DNA of 64,000 bases, taken from contig NZ_JARVTG010000002.1 of assembly GCF_029846635.1 (NCBI RefSeq), positions 310,001 through 374,000 of the forward strand. Reading direction: 5' to 3'. Each line of letters begins with the position of its first letter. The stretch's first letter is position 1. The DNA comes from Pokkaliibacter sp. MBI-7. Its GTDB lineage: Bacteria > Pseudomonadota > Gammaproteobacteria > Pseudomonadales > Balneatricaceae. A program made the translations under genes and the position numbers. This document shows, piece after piece, positions 43,411-52,464 of this stretch. The notes below the pieces were generated by a model that did not search any database, was not told the DNA's origin, and saw only the letters and a list, made by a program, of their open reading frames with translations.

Positions 43411-44847
43411 ATGAGTCAAGCTGTTCCTGTTTATCAGAACTATATCAACGGCCAGTTTACGGCTGCTTCAGCGCTTCTCGACGTTTTCAACCCGGCTACG
43501 GGGGCACTGATCTCCAGAGTCCCTGCCTCAAGTCAGGCAGAGGTCGAGCAGGCATTGTCAGCAGCCCGATCTGCCCAGCAAGACTGGGCGCGATTACCAG
43601 CCATCAGCCGGGCTGCTTATCTGCGCAGGCTCGCTACACTCATTCGTGCTCATGTGCCCCGTCTGGCGCGCGTTATTTCGGCAGAGCAGGGGAAAACCCT
43701 TGGTCTGGCTGAGGTCGAGGTGAACTTTACCGCAGACTATCTCGACTACATGGCGGAATGGGCACGGCGTATCGAGGGTGAAATACTGACCAGCGACAGA
43801 CCCAACGAGACCATCATGCTGTTTCGTAAACCGCTGGGTGTGGTCGCCGGCATTTTACCCTGGAATTTCCCGTTCTTTCTTATCGCGCGCAAGATGGCGC
43901 CGGCCCTGCTGACAGGGAACACCATTGTCATCAAGCCCAGCGAAGAAACGCCTAACAACTGCTTTGAGTTCACTCAGCTGGTGGCAGAGATCGGATTGCC
44001 AGACGGCGTATTCAATGTCGTTAGTGGGGGTGGAAGCGTTGGCCAGTGGCTAAGTCAGCATAAGGGCGTGGATATGATCAGTTTCACCGGCAGTGTCAGT
44101 ACTGGTGAGCGCATCATGGCGGCGGCCGCTCCCCATATCACCAAGCTGAATCTTGAACTGGGAGGCAAGGCTCCTGCCATTGTGCTGGCCGATGCCAATC
44201 TGGAACTGGCAGTCAGGGCGATTCGTGACTCTCGCATTATCAACACCGGACAGGTGTGCAACTGTGCGGAGCGCGTCTATGTCGAGCGTAACGTGGCTGA
44301 TGAGTTCATCGCCCGGATCACTCATGCCATGTCGATGACACGTTATGGCGATCCCCTAGCTGACGCTTCTGTCGACATGGGGCCGCTGATTAATCAGGCG
44401 GGCCTGAACAAGGTGGCGGAAAAAGTGAAAACGGCAATGGCACAAGGGGCCACGCTGCAGACGGGCGGGAAGGTAGCTGACAGAGCCAGTGGCTTCCACT
44501 ATGAACCCACCGTGCTGGTCGATTGCCGCAGTGACATGGAGATCATGCGACAGGAGATATTTGGACCGGTATTGCCGATCCAAATCGTGGACAGTCTGGA
44601 GGAGGCCGTCGTGCTCGCCAATGACTGCGAATACGGACTGACATCATCCATTTATACTCAGGACATCAGCAAAGCCATGTACGCCTGCCGTGAGCTTTCG
44701 TTTGGTGAAACCTATATCAACCGGGAGAATTTTGAAGCGATGCAGGGGTTCCATGCAGGTGTGCGTAAATCCGGTATTGGTGGCGCTGACGGTAAACATG
44801 GGCTGTATGAATACACCCACACTCACGCCGTCTACCTGCAGGGATAG
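43411..44847 (+). CDS. aldA: Lactaldehyde dehydrogenase
   Basis: AldA oxidises L-lactaldehyde to L-lactate with NAD. The 478-residue length matches E. coli AldA (479). The catalytic cysteine is in NTGQVCNCAERVYV (about residue 284), the glutamate in LELGGKAPAIVL (about 250), and the NAD-binding FTGSVSTGERIM is visible. It starts 98 bp after rhmA with the same orientation, completing the route from L-rhamnonate to pyruvate and L-lactate. Confidence 0.92.
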   Translation: MSQAVPVYQNYINGQFTAASALLDVFNPATGALISRVPASSQAEVEQALSAARSAQQDWARLPAISRAAYLRRLATLIRAHVPRLARVISAEQGKTLGLAEVEVNFTADYLDYMAEWARRIEGEILTSDRPNETIMLFRKPLGVVAGILPWNFPFFLIARKMAPALLTGNTIVIKPSEETPNNCFEFTQLVAEIGLPDGVFNVVSGGGSVGQWLSQHKGVDMISFTGSVSTGERIMAAAAPHITKLNLELGGKAPAIVLADANLELAVRAIRDSRIINTGQVCNCAERVYVERNVADEFIARITHAMSMTRYGDPLADASVDMGPLINQAGLNKVAEKVKTAMAQGATLQTGGKVADRASGFHYEPTVLVDCRSDMEIMRQEIFGPVLPIQIVDSLEEAVVLANDCEYGLTSSIYTQDISKAMYACRELSFGETYINRENFEAMQGFHAGVRKSGIGGADGKHGLYEYTHTHAVYLQG

Positions 44848-45239
44848 ACAGGCGCTGAACAGGACTGCGCAGGAAACCGTCGGGATTGCTGACAGATTCA
44901 TGTGTAGAACCACTTCCGTGGCTTGCGAACAGGTTCCAGATACCCGCGAGCCATATCAGACCCGGCCATCTTGCCGGGTTTTTACTTCTGACTGATCCAG
45001 ACTGGCGCGCAGGCTGTGTCTGGGGACGCGGTGCCTGTTGCGTCCGCCCCCGTCGGATGCCATCAGGCAGGCTGTAACCCCAGCCTTTCGCCCCGCACTG
45101 ACCGATTCATCGGCATCCTCAACTCAGAGTTAATAAGTATTCAACCCGGAGCCATCTTAAAGTTGCGAATAGACCTGCTCATAATCCCGGTCATCGCTGT
45201 CGCATTCACGACATCATTCACCCCATGGGGATTAACGTT
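44848..45239 (+). terminator. Region after aldA with an intrinsic terminator
   Basis: Within this gene-free 392 bp a compact terminator stands at 44960-44983: ACCCGGC pairs with GCCGGGT, followed by TTTTT. The remainder up to the DUF1330 gene has no supported frame; it presumably holds that gene's promoter. Confidence 0.7.
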
Positions 45240-45545
45240 ATGGCCAAAGCAGCACCTGCGTACTTCCTGTTTGATGTGCGGATTCATGATCCGTCCCAAC
45301 TCGGGCCTTATCTGGACGGGGTGGAGGCCACCTATAAAGCCTATGGTGGCAAGCTGCTTACACTTCACGGTCAGCAACAGGTGGTAGAGGGGCAGGGGCC
45401 GATGGGCGCGGTTGTCATACTGGCGTTTGAAAGCCTGGACATGGCGCAGGCCTGGCATGCTTCTGAAGCCTATCAGCAGCTCATCCCTTACCGTCACGCC
45501 GCAGCAGATACCAACGCCTGGCTGATCGAGGGTCTGGCCGGTTAA
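45240..45545 (+). CDS. DUF1330 family protein
   Basis: This 101-residue small alpha/beta protein of the DUF1330 (dimeric ferredoxin-like) family has no known enzymatic role. The family core YFLFDVRIHDPSQLGPYLDG and the C-terminal YQQLIPYRHAAADTNAWLIEG are recognisable. ATG 45240 is preceded by GGGGA eight bases upstream; an earlier ATG at 45225 has none. It is followed 62 bp later by a flavodoxin-fold oxidoreductase gene, perhaps in one unit. Confidence 0.82.
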   Translation: MAKAAPAYFLFDVRIHDPSQLGPYLDGVEATYKAYGGKLLTLHGQQQVVEGQGPMGAVVILAFESLDMAQAWHASEAYQQLIPYRHAAADTNAWLIEGLAG

Positions 45546-45607
45546 GTACGCTGATCATCGTTTTGCACCGTCACCCCTATTCAACAAGCACTATTGCAGG
45601 TTCCATC

Positions 45608-46144
45608 ATGAAAACACTGGTTATCGTCTCTCATCCCTATCCTGAACAGTCCAAAGCGATCAAAACCCTTGAAGCCACTGTGAAGGAGCTGCCGCAGGTA
45701 ACGGTGCGCAATCTGGAAAGCCTTTATGGCAGCAATACCTCAGGATTTGACGTCGCTGCTGAACAGGCCGCGTATGAAGGGGTTGATCGTGTGGTGTATA
45801 TGTTTCCGGTGCACTGGTTCAACCTGACGCCGATGTTGAAGGCCTACCTGAATGAGGTCTGGACCTACGGCTGGGCGTTCGGACCGAATGGCAAGGCGCT
45901 GCAGGGTAAGGAAATGCTGGTGGTGACCACAACGGGTGCCAGTGAATTTACGTATTCAGCCGCCGGTCTGGTGCAAAGTACGATTGAAGAGGTGCTGACG
46001 CCGATGAAAGCCTCTGCGCTCTATGTCGGCATGCAGTATGGCAGTCCGCTGGCCATGTATGAGGCGATGAATGCCTCTGATGAGCAGGTCAGCCAGTTTA
46101 GACAGCGGCTGTCCGAGCATTTGAGCAATGCCATTGCCGCCTGA
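45608..46144 (+). CDS. NAD(P)H-dependent flavodoxin-fold oxidoreductase (NQO1/KefF-like)
   Basis: This 178-residue FMN or FAD quinone/azo reductase has a flavodoxin-like fold. It begins TLVIVSHPYPEQSKAIKTL and has the flavin-binding MFPVHWFNLTPMLKAYLNEV (near 68-87) and VVTTTGAS. It likely performs two-electron reduction of quinones. ATG 45608 is supported by AGGT upstream. It lies between the DUF1330 gene and a LysR gene, all on the same strand. Confidence 0.85.
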   Translation: MKTLVIVSHPYPEQSKAIKTLEATVKELPQVTVRNLESLYGSNTSGFDVAAEQAAYEGVDRVVYMFPVHWFNLTPMLKAYLNEVWTYGWAFGPNGKALQGKEMLVVTTTGASEFTYSAAGLVQSTIEEVLTPMKASALYVGMQYGSPLAMYEAMNASDEQVSQFRQRLSEHLSNAIAA

Positions 46145-46280
46145 CCACCGAACCAGTGCAGCAGCCAGTATTCAGCAGAGCAGAAATAATGATGCCAGAA
46201 GGCGTCTGGCTCAGACGTTGATCAATGCGCTGCTGCACATTAGGGTGTGCTTAGTCTGTCTACGGCATAGAAGCAACATC

Positions 46281-47261
46281 ATGGATTCTTCTCAGCGTGT
46301 GCGCGCCATCCTGTCTTTTGTCCATGCTGCCGATGCCGGTAGTTTTGCCGCGGCAGCACGGATGCTGGCGATCAGTTCGGCCGCGGTCAGCAAGAATGTG
46401 GCCAGTCTGGAAAAGGCGCTCGGGGTGCGGTTAATGAACCGTACCACGCGGACGCTGCAGCTGACCGATGAAGGCGCGCTGTTTCTGCAACAGGCGCGCA
46501 TTGCCCTGCAGGCACTGGATACCGCAGTCGATACAGTCGTAAACCAGCGTGCGGGGCCGAGCGGGCGTATTCGTATATCCACCAGCACAGCCTTTGGCCA
46601 CGGTTATTTAATGCCGCAATTGCCGGGATTACTGGCACGGTATCCTGAGCTGTCCATTGAGGTGGATTTTGACGACCGCATCGTCGATCTGGTGCGAGAG
46701 GGTTACGATCTGGTGATCCGCGGCGGCAGTATTGCCGACTCGGCGCTGATATCAAGGCCCATCTACAGGATGATCCCGGTACTGGTGGCAGCACCTGTCT
46801 ACCTTGAACGATACGGTATTCCTTTATCTCCTGATGCGTTGAACGAACACCGGCTGATTGCCCGGCGATTTCTGGGTGGGCGTGTTGCCAACTGGAGTTT
46901 CAGGCAGCGGGACGGTGGGATCAGCAGCGTTGACCCTTCCGCTAATGCCGTCCTGACGCTGACGACGCCGGAGTCGGTGATTCAGGCGGCCTGCAGCGGG
47001 CTTGGTATTGCTCGCATTGGTGTGCATCTTGTTTATCCCTGCTTGCTCTCGGGTGAACTGCAGCTGGTGCTGCAGGATTATCTCCATCCGGAGAACTACG
47101 AGATGGTCATTCAATATCCTCACCGTGCGCTGCTGCCTTCGCGTGTCAGGGTGGCGGTGGACTATCTGCTGGAGGCTTTCGCCCGCTGCAGTGAGCTGCA
47201 TGTGCCGCTGGATTCGCTGGGCCGATTTGTAGCTGAAGCTGACCGTAGCCCGGATAGGTGA
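46281..47261 (+). CDS. LysR family transcriptional regulator (CrgA/AaeR-like)
   Basis: This 326-residue LysR regulator has its HTH in the first 60 residues (RAILSFVHAADAGSFAAAAR, SSAAVSKNVASLEKALG), with the DLVIRGG segment common to the CrgA-like subgroup that often controls neighbouring quinone or aldehyde reductase genes. ATG 46281 is chosen because the HTH begins there. It lies 136 bp after the flavodoxin-fold gene in the same orientation, a plausible local regulator. Confidence 0.86.
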   Translation: MDSSQRVRAILSFVHAADAGSFAAAARMLAISSAAVSKNVASLEKALGVRLMNRTTRTLQLTDEGALFLQQARIALQALDTAVDTVVNQRAGPSGRIRISTSTAFGHGYLMPQLPGLLARYPELSIEVDFDDRIVDLVREGYDLVIRGGSIADSALISRPIYRMIPVLVAAPVYLERYGIPLSPDALNEHRLIARRFLGGRVANWSFRQRDGGISSVDPSANAVLTLTTPESVIQAACSGLGIARIGVHLVYPCLLSGELQLVLQDYLHPENYEMVIQYPHRALLPSRVRVAVDYLLEAFARCSELHVPLDSLGRFVAEADRSPDR

Positions 47262-47297
47262 GCTAGAATCCGTAGTTTTCAGCTTTCATGAAACAAC

Positions 47298-47323
47298 AAA
47301 GCCCGGCATTTCTGCCGGGCTTT
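47298..47323. terminator. Terminator between lysR and gcvP
   Basis: AAAGCCCGGCA (47298-47308) and TGCCGGGCTTT (47313-47323) form a perfect 11-bp stem with a 4-nt loop between convergent genes. The T-run is short on the plus strand. Confidence 0.75.
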
Positions 47324-47384
47324 GCATTTACTGGGGTGGTCCTTCTGTAGCGATCATGTTGCTGTAGAAGGATTGCCCGCGTTA

Positions 47385-50282
47385 TCAGCGATAGCTGTCA
47401 ACGCTTGGGCATGAGCACACCAGATTACGGTCACCGTAGACGTTGTCGATACGGTTCACGGTTGGCCAGTATTTGCTGGTGGGCGATACCCCTTTGGGGA
47501 AGATCGCTTCCGCCTGAGAGTATGCACGTTCCCAGCCATCGGTCAGGTCACCCAGAGTATGAGGGGCATGTACCAACGGGTTGCTTTCCGCAGACCAGAC
47601 ACCTTCCTGTACCTTGGCAATCTCTTCACGGATAGCAATCATCGCATCACAGAAGCGATCCAGCTCGGCCTTCGATTCAGACTCGGTAGGCTCGATCATC
47701 AATGTGCCTGCCACAGGGAAGGACATGGTGGGAGCGTGGAAGCCGTAGTCCATCAGACGCTTGGCGATGTCTTCTTCGCTGATACCGGAAGCCGCCTTGA
47801 TCGGACGAATGTCGATGATGCATTCGTGCGCCACGTTGCCATTTTTGCCGCGGAACAGCACTGGGTAGTGCGGTGCCAGACGGCTCATGACGTAGTTGGC
47901 GTTGAGAATGGCCAGCTGGGTTGCCTGACGCAGGCCCGCAGCCCCCATCAGCTTGATGTATACCCAGGAGATAGGCAGGATCAGGGCGCTACCAAAGGGT
48001 GCAGCTGACACCGCGGTGTTACCTTCCACTTCCAGACCGTCAATGTTGTTGACCACATGGTTGGGCAGGAAGGGCGCCAGATGGCTCTTCACACCGATTG
48101 GGCCCATGCCGGGGCCGCCACCGCCGTGAGGAATACAGAAGGTCTTGTGCAGGTTGAGGTGAGAAACGTCCGAGCCGAACTTGCCGGGCTGAGACAGGCC
48201 AACCTGCGCATTCATATTGGCGCCGTCCATGTACACCTGACCACCGTGCTGGTGGATGATGTCACAGATTTCCACCACTTCTTCCTCGAATACACCGTGA
48301 GTAGAAGGATAGGTGATCATGATGCAGGCCAGATCAGCAGAGTGCGCTTCTGCCTTGGCACGCAGATCAGCGATGTCGACGTTACCCTGTTCGTCGCATT
48401 CGACGATGACCACTTTCATGTTGGCCATGGCCGCAGAAGCAGGGTTGGTGCCGTGTGCTGAGCTGGGGATCAGGCAGATATCACGGTGATCCTGACCAAT
48501 GCTGGCATAGTAGCGACGAATGGCGACCAGACCGGCGTATTCGCCCTGAGCACCTGAGTTAGGCTGCATGGATACCGCGTCGTAGCCGGTGATTTCTACC
48601 AGTGCGTCTTCCAGCTCTTTGATCATGGCATGGTAGCCACGGGTCTGAGCTTTCGGTGCGAAGGGGTGGATATTGGCGAATTCGTTCCAGGTTACCGGCA
48701 TCATTTCGCTGGTGGAATTCAGCTTCATGGTGCACGAGCCCAGCGGGATCATGGCGTGAGCCAGTGACAGGTCCTTGTTTTCCAGACGCTTCAGGTAACG
48801 CAGCATTTCGGTTTCGGAATGGTAGCGATTGAAGGTCTCGTGGGTCAGGAAGGCACTGCTGCGCTGATAGGCGGCAGGAATGCCGGTATAGCTGTCAGCC
48901 ACAATGCTGGCATCCAGATCGCTGACGTTCAGGCCATGGCCTGTGCCCAGCAGAACGTCAAACAGTTCCGCAACATCCGCAGCGGTCTTGCGCTCATCCA
49001 GGCTGATACCCAGCTTGTCACTATCCAGTTTGCGCAGGTTGATGCCTGCATCCAGTGCTGCCTGGTACAGTGCGCCTTGCTTCTCACCGGCAACCACAGT
49101 GATGGTGTCGAACCAGGAGTCATGCAGCAGAGCCATGCCTTTCTGCTGCAGGCCGCGCGCCAGAATGGAGGTCAGGCGATGGATACGGCCAGCGATTTTC
49201 TTCAGCCCTTCAGGGCCGTGGAAAGTGGCGTAAAAGCCAGCCATGTTGGCCAGCAGCGCCTGTGCGGTACAGATGTTGGAGGTCGCTTTCTCGCGGCGGA
49301 TATGCTGCTCGCGGGTCTGCATGGCCATACGCAGGGCCATCTTGCCACGGGCATCAATGGAAACACCGATGATGCGGCCGGGCATGGTGCGCTTGTAGGC
49401 ATCTTTGGTCGCGAAGAACGCGGCATGTGGACCACCAAAGCCCATAGGGACGCCGAAACGCTGGGCAGAGCCGACAACAACGTCTGCGCCCAGTTCGCCT
49501 GGGGACTTCAGCATCACCAGGCTCATCAGGTCTGCGGCTACGCAAACCAATGCTTTCTGACCGTGAGCCTGTTTGATCAGGGATTCCAGATCATGGACTT
49601 CTCCGGTGCTGCCGGGGTATTGCAGCAGCACGCCAAAGACTTCCTGACTGGCCAGTTCGGTGTAGGGATTGCCTACGACCAGCTCGAAACCAAAGTACTT
49701 GGCGCGGGTAGTCAGTACATCAATGGTTTGTGGGTGCACGTCGGACGCTACGAAGAACTTGTCGGTCTTCAGGCGGTTGGAGCGTTTGCACAGTGCCATG
49801 GCTTCGGCTGCTGCAGTGGCTTCGTCCAGCAGAGAGGCGTTGGCCAGTTCCATACCGGTCAGGTCGATGACCATTTGCTGGAAGTTCAGCAGACCTTCCA
49901 GACGGCCCTGGGAAATTTCGGGCTGATAAGGAGTGTAGGCAGTGTACCAGCCCGGATTTTCCAGCACGTTACGCAGAATGACAGGGGGCACGATGGTGTC
50001 GTAGTAGCCCATACCGATGTAGGACTTGTTGACGATGTTCTGGTCGGCGAGGCTGCGCAGATAACCCAGCACTTCCTCTTCCGTTTTGCTGTCACCCAGA
50101 TTGAGCAGAGTCTGCAGACGGATGCTGGCAGGCACGGTGTTGTTGATCAGGGCTTCCAGGGAAGGCTGGTCGAGGCTGGCCAGCATGGCATTGACGTCAG
50201 TGGCAGAGGGGCCAATGTGACGTTGAATAAAATCGTCGTGCTGCTCTAACTGCTGCAGACTCTGGTTGCTTAGGGTGCTCAT
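47385..50282 (-). CDS. gcvP: Glycine dehydrogenase (decarboxylating), P-protein
   Basis: GcvP is the PLP-dependent glycine decarboxylase of the glycine cleavage system. The 965-residue single-chain form is normal for gammaproteobacteria. The N-terminal half begins DFIQRHIGPSATDVNAML and the C-terminal half holds the PLP-lysine in LNLHKTFCIPHGGGGPGMGP. ATG 50282 is chosen; an in-frame TTG at 50303 adds seven residues without family similarity. It is the last gene of the sdaA-glyA-gcvH-gcvP series, but a 328-bp gap precedes it, so it may have its own promoter. Confidence 0.96.
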   Translation of the reverse strand: MSTLSNQSLQQLEQHDDFIQRHIGPSATDVNAMLASLDQPSLEALINNTVPASIRLQTLLNLGDSKTEEEVLGYLRSLADQNIVNKSYIGMGYYDTIVPPVILRNVLENPGWYTAYTPYQPEISQGRLEGLLNFQQMVIDLTGMELANASLLDEATAAAEAMALCKRSNRLKTDKFFVASDVHPQTIDVLTTRAKYFGFELVVGNPYTELASQEVFGVLLQYPGSTGEVHDLESLIKQAHGQKALVCVAADLMSLVMLKSPGELGADVVVGSAQRFGVPMGFGGPHAAFFATKDAYKRTMPGRIIGVSIDARGKMALRMAMQTREQHIRREKATSNICTAQALLANMAGFYATFHGPEGLKKIAGRIHRLTSILARGLQQKGMALLHDSWFDTITVVAGEKQGALYQAALDAGINLRKLDSDKLGISLDERKTAADVAELFDVLLGTGHGLNVSDLDASIVADSYTGIPAAYQRSSAFLTHETFNRYHSETEMLRYLKRLENKDLSLAHAMIPLGSCTMKLNSTSEMMPVTWNEFANIHPFAPKAQTRGYHAMIKELEDALVEITGYDAVSMQPNSGAQGEYAGLVAIRRYYASIGQDHRDICLIPSSAHGTNPASAAMANMKVVIVECDEQGNVDIADLRAKAEAHSADLACIMITYPSTHGVFEEEVVEICDIIHQHGGQVYMDGANMNAQVGLSQPGKFGSDVSHLNLHKTFCIPHGGGGPGMGPIGVKSHLAPFLPNHVVNNIDGLEVEGNTAVSAAPFGSALILPISWVYIKLMGAAGLRQATQLAILNANYVMSRLAPHYPVLFRGKNGNVAHECIIDIRPIKAASGISEEDIAKRLMDYGFHAPTMSFPVAGTLMIEPTESESKAELDRFCDAMIAIREEIAKVQEGVWSAESNPLVHAPHTLGDLTDGWERAYSQAEAIFPKGVSPTSKYWPTVNRIDNVYGDRNLVCSCPSVDSYR

Positions 50283-50610
50283 CGTAGTACCTGTTTCTCG
50301 CAATGTGGCCGGAAGTGCTTCCCTGTATCAGAGGGACAGCCCGGACAACCGTAAAAAGGTCAATTTGCTGGGTCGGTAGCCCGGCCCGAAGCCCAATGGT
50401 TTTCGGTAACGCCTGATCGGAGGTTCCGCTGAGGTTTTACCGAGTATCCCGAAGATGAGCTGGCACGCTCTCTTCAGGGTGTTTTGCCTTCCCTGGCATG
50501 TTGAATAGTGAGCTTTCTATCAGAACGTATTCACGATCGGTTGCGCATCGGCCACATGGCTTTGAAGAACCGCGCTGGTGGCCTTTGCTCACGTGATCGC
50601 AGCTGCGTTC
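50283..50610. other. Gap between gcvP and gcvH, no gene seen
   Basis: About 328 bp without a supported frame. It contains short GC-rich inverted stretches near 50380 (GGTCGGTAGCCCGGCCC). I looked for a glycine riboswitch on the minus strand: the conserved GGAGAG, CCGAAG and CTCAGG boxes are not all present, so none is called. A separate gcvP promoter is likely but was not located. Confidence 0.4.
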
Positions 50611-51006
50611 TTAGTGAGCTTCGTCTTCGACAACCTGAGTATAGTTGTCAGCACTGAGCAGCTGAGACAATTCATCAGCATTGCTCAGGCGCATTTTCAG
50701 GATCCAGCCTTCGGCATAAGGCTCGTTGTTGGTCAGTTCAGGGCTGTCGTTCAGCGAATCGTTGACCTCAACCACTTCACCAGAGACGGGAGCGTACAGA
50801 TCAGACGCCGCCTTTACAGACTCGATAACACCAAACTCTTCACCGGCAGCCAGCTCGCGACCTACTTCTGGCAGCTCAACGAAGACAACATCACCAAGCA
50901 GTTCCTGAGCATGATCAGTAACGCCGATGGTGACGGTGCCGTCGCCGTTGTCCTGAATCCACTCGTGGGTATCGGTGTAAAGCAGGTTGGCTGGAATCTG
51001 ACTCAT
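50611..51006 (-). CDS. gcvH: Glycine cleavage system H protein
   Basis: GcvH carries the aminomethyl group on a lipoyl arm between P, T and L proteins. The 131-residue product has the lipoyl-lysine in GVIESVKAASDLY (about residue 65) and the family start HEWIQDNGDGTVTIGVT. ATG 51006 has AGGA upstream. It lies 103 bp after glyA in the same orientation. Confidence 0.96.
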   Translation of the reverse strand: MSQIPANLLYTDTHEWIQDNGDGTVTIGVTDHAQELLGDVVFVELPEVGRELAAGEEFGVIESVKAASDLYAPVSGEVVEVNDSLNDSPELTNNEPYAEGWILKMRLSNADELSQLLSADNYTQVVEDEAH

Positions 51007-51109
51007 TTTCTTTTCCTATGGGTTAAATACGGGCCATTTCTGACCGCTTGTATTGAAAAAGTTGATTAAAGGAAAAATTTTTCCGCTATTATCCGGTTTT
51101 TCCCGCTAA

Positions 51110-52393
51110 TTAGTAGTCGTATATAGGAAAGCGTTTGCACAGGGATTGGACTTCCCTGCGCACTCGTCGCTCAGTAGCATCGTCACCTTCAGGGTTCTGA
51201 TGCAACGCATCCAGTACGTCATTGATCCAGTGACCGATCTGACGAAACTCGTCGCTACCAAATCCACGTGTGGTGCCCGCCGGTGTGCCCAGACGAATGC
51301 CTGAGGTCACCGTAGGCTTCTGTGGATCGAAAGGAATTCCATTTTTGTTGCAGGTGATACCTGCACGCTCAAGTGCCTGTTCTGCCGCGGTACCGGTCAG
51401 TCCTTTGCTGCGCAGGTCAACCAGCAGCAGGTGATTGTCACTTCCCCCTGATACCAGCTGGCAGCCGCGTTCCAGCATGACATCGGCCAGTGCCTGAGTA
51501 TTGGCAATCACCTGTTCGATATAGCCGGTAAAGCTCGGGCGCAGTGCTTCGCCGAAGGCGACGGCCTTCGCTGCAATAACATGCATCAGAGGGCCACCCT
51601 GCAAGCCGGGGAAAATGGCGGAGTTGATCTTTTTTGCCAGCGTTTCGTCGTTGGTGAGGATCAGTCCACCGCGTGGACCACGCAGGGTTTTGTGCGTGGT
51701 ACTGGTGACAACATGGGCGTGAGGGAATGGGCTGGGATGATGGCCAGTGGCGACCAGACCGGCGATATGGGCCATATCGACCATTAGCAGGGCACCTACT
51801 TTGTCGGCGATGGCCCTGAAACGAGGAAAGTCGAGTACCCGGGGATAGGCTGAGGCTCCGGCAATAATCAGGCGGGGTTTGTGTTCCAGCGCCAGCGCTT
51901 CAACCTGATCAAAGTCGATAAGATGGTCGTCTTCTCTCACGCCATACTGCACGGCATTGAACCACTTGCCTGAGAGGGCGGGGCGCGCGCCGTGAGTCAG
52001 ATGGCCACCCGCATCCAGTGCCATGCCAAGAATGGTATCGCCGGGTTGCAGTAGTGCCAGCATGACAGCGCCATTGGCCTGTGCGCCTGAGTGGGGCTGA
52101 ACGTTAGCGAACTGGCAGCCGAACAGTTTCTTCACCCGCTCAATAGCCAAACCTTCAGCAATATCGACGTATTCACAGCCACCGTAGTAACGCTTGCTCG
52201 GATAGCCTTCGGCATATTTATTGGTCAGCAGGCTGCCCTGGGCATCAAGCACGGCTTGTGATACCAGATTTTCAGAGGCGATCAGTTCAATCTGATCCTG
52301 CTGGCGGTGACCTTCACCAGACAGTGCCTGGTGCAGGATCGGATCACTTTCCGCCAGTGACTGGGTAAAAAACGCAGCGATATTGTCTGACAT
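51110..52393 (-). CDS. glyA: Serine hydroxymethyltransferase
   Basis: GlyA interconverts serine and glycine with tetrahydrofolate. The 427-residue protein has the PLP-lysine in STTHKTLRGPRGG (about 228-240), ELIASENLVSQAV and NKYAEGYPSKRYYGG. It is within the gcv/sda unit, so here it is probably dedicated to glycine use together with GcvTHP and SdaA. The spacing to sdaA is 71 bp. A second, housekeeping glyA elsewhere is common in such genomes but cannot be seen here. Confidence 0.95.
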   Translation of the reverse strand: MSDNIAAFFTQSLAESDPILHQALSGEGHRQQDQIELIASENLVSQAVLDAQGSLLTNKYAEGYPSKRYYGGCEYVDIAEGLAIERVKKLFGCQFANVQPHSGAQANGAVMLALLQPGDTILGMALDAGGHLTHGARPALSGKWFNAVQYGVREDDHLIDFDQVEALALEHKPRLIIAGASAYPRVLDFPRFRAIADKVGALLMVDMAHIAGLVATGHHPSPFPHAHVVTSTTHKTLRGPRGGLILTNDETLAKKINSAIFPGLQGGPLMHVIAAKAVAFGEALRPSFTGYIEQVIANTQALADVMLERGCQLVSGGSDNHLLLVDLRSKGLTGTAAEQALERAGITCNKNGIPFDPQKPTVTSGIRLGTPAGTTRGFGSDEFRQIGHWINDVLDALHQNPEGDDATERRVRREVQSLCKRFPIYDY

Positions 52394-52464
52394 GAAATGG
52401 CCTCTAAAGCAGATACAGGTTGCAGAGGATATGCTCTTGAGCAGCGGTCCCCAGATGCGTGAGA

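Noticed and set aside
48819..50249. Long plus-strand open frame (476 codons) opposite gcvP
   Set aside because: It is a shadow of the gcvP coding strand, with unnatural composition and no ribosome site; gcvP is certain by homology.
50283..50610. Glycine riboswitch in front of gcvP
   Set aside because: A GAGAG and a CTCAG occur on the minus strand, but the CCGAAG box and the paired architecture of the aptamers are missing.
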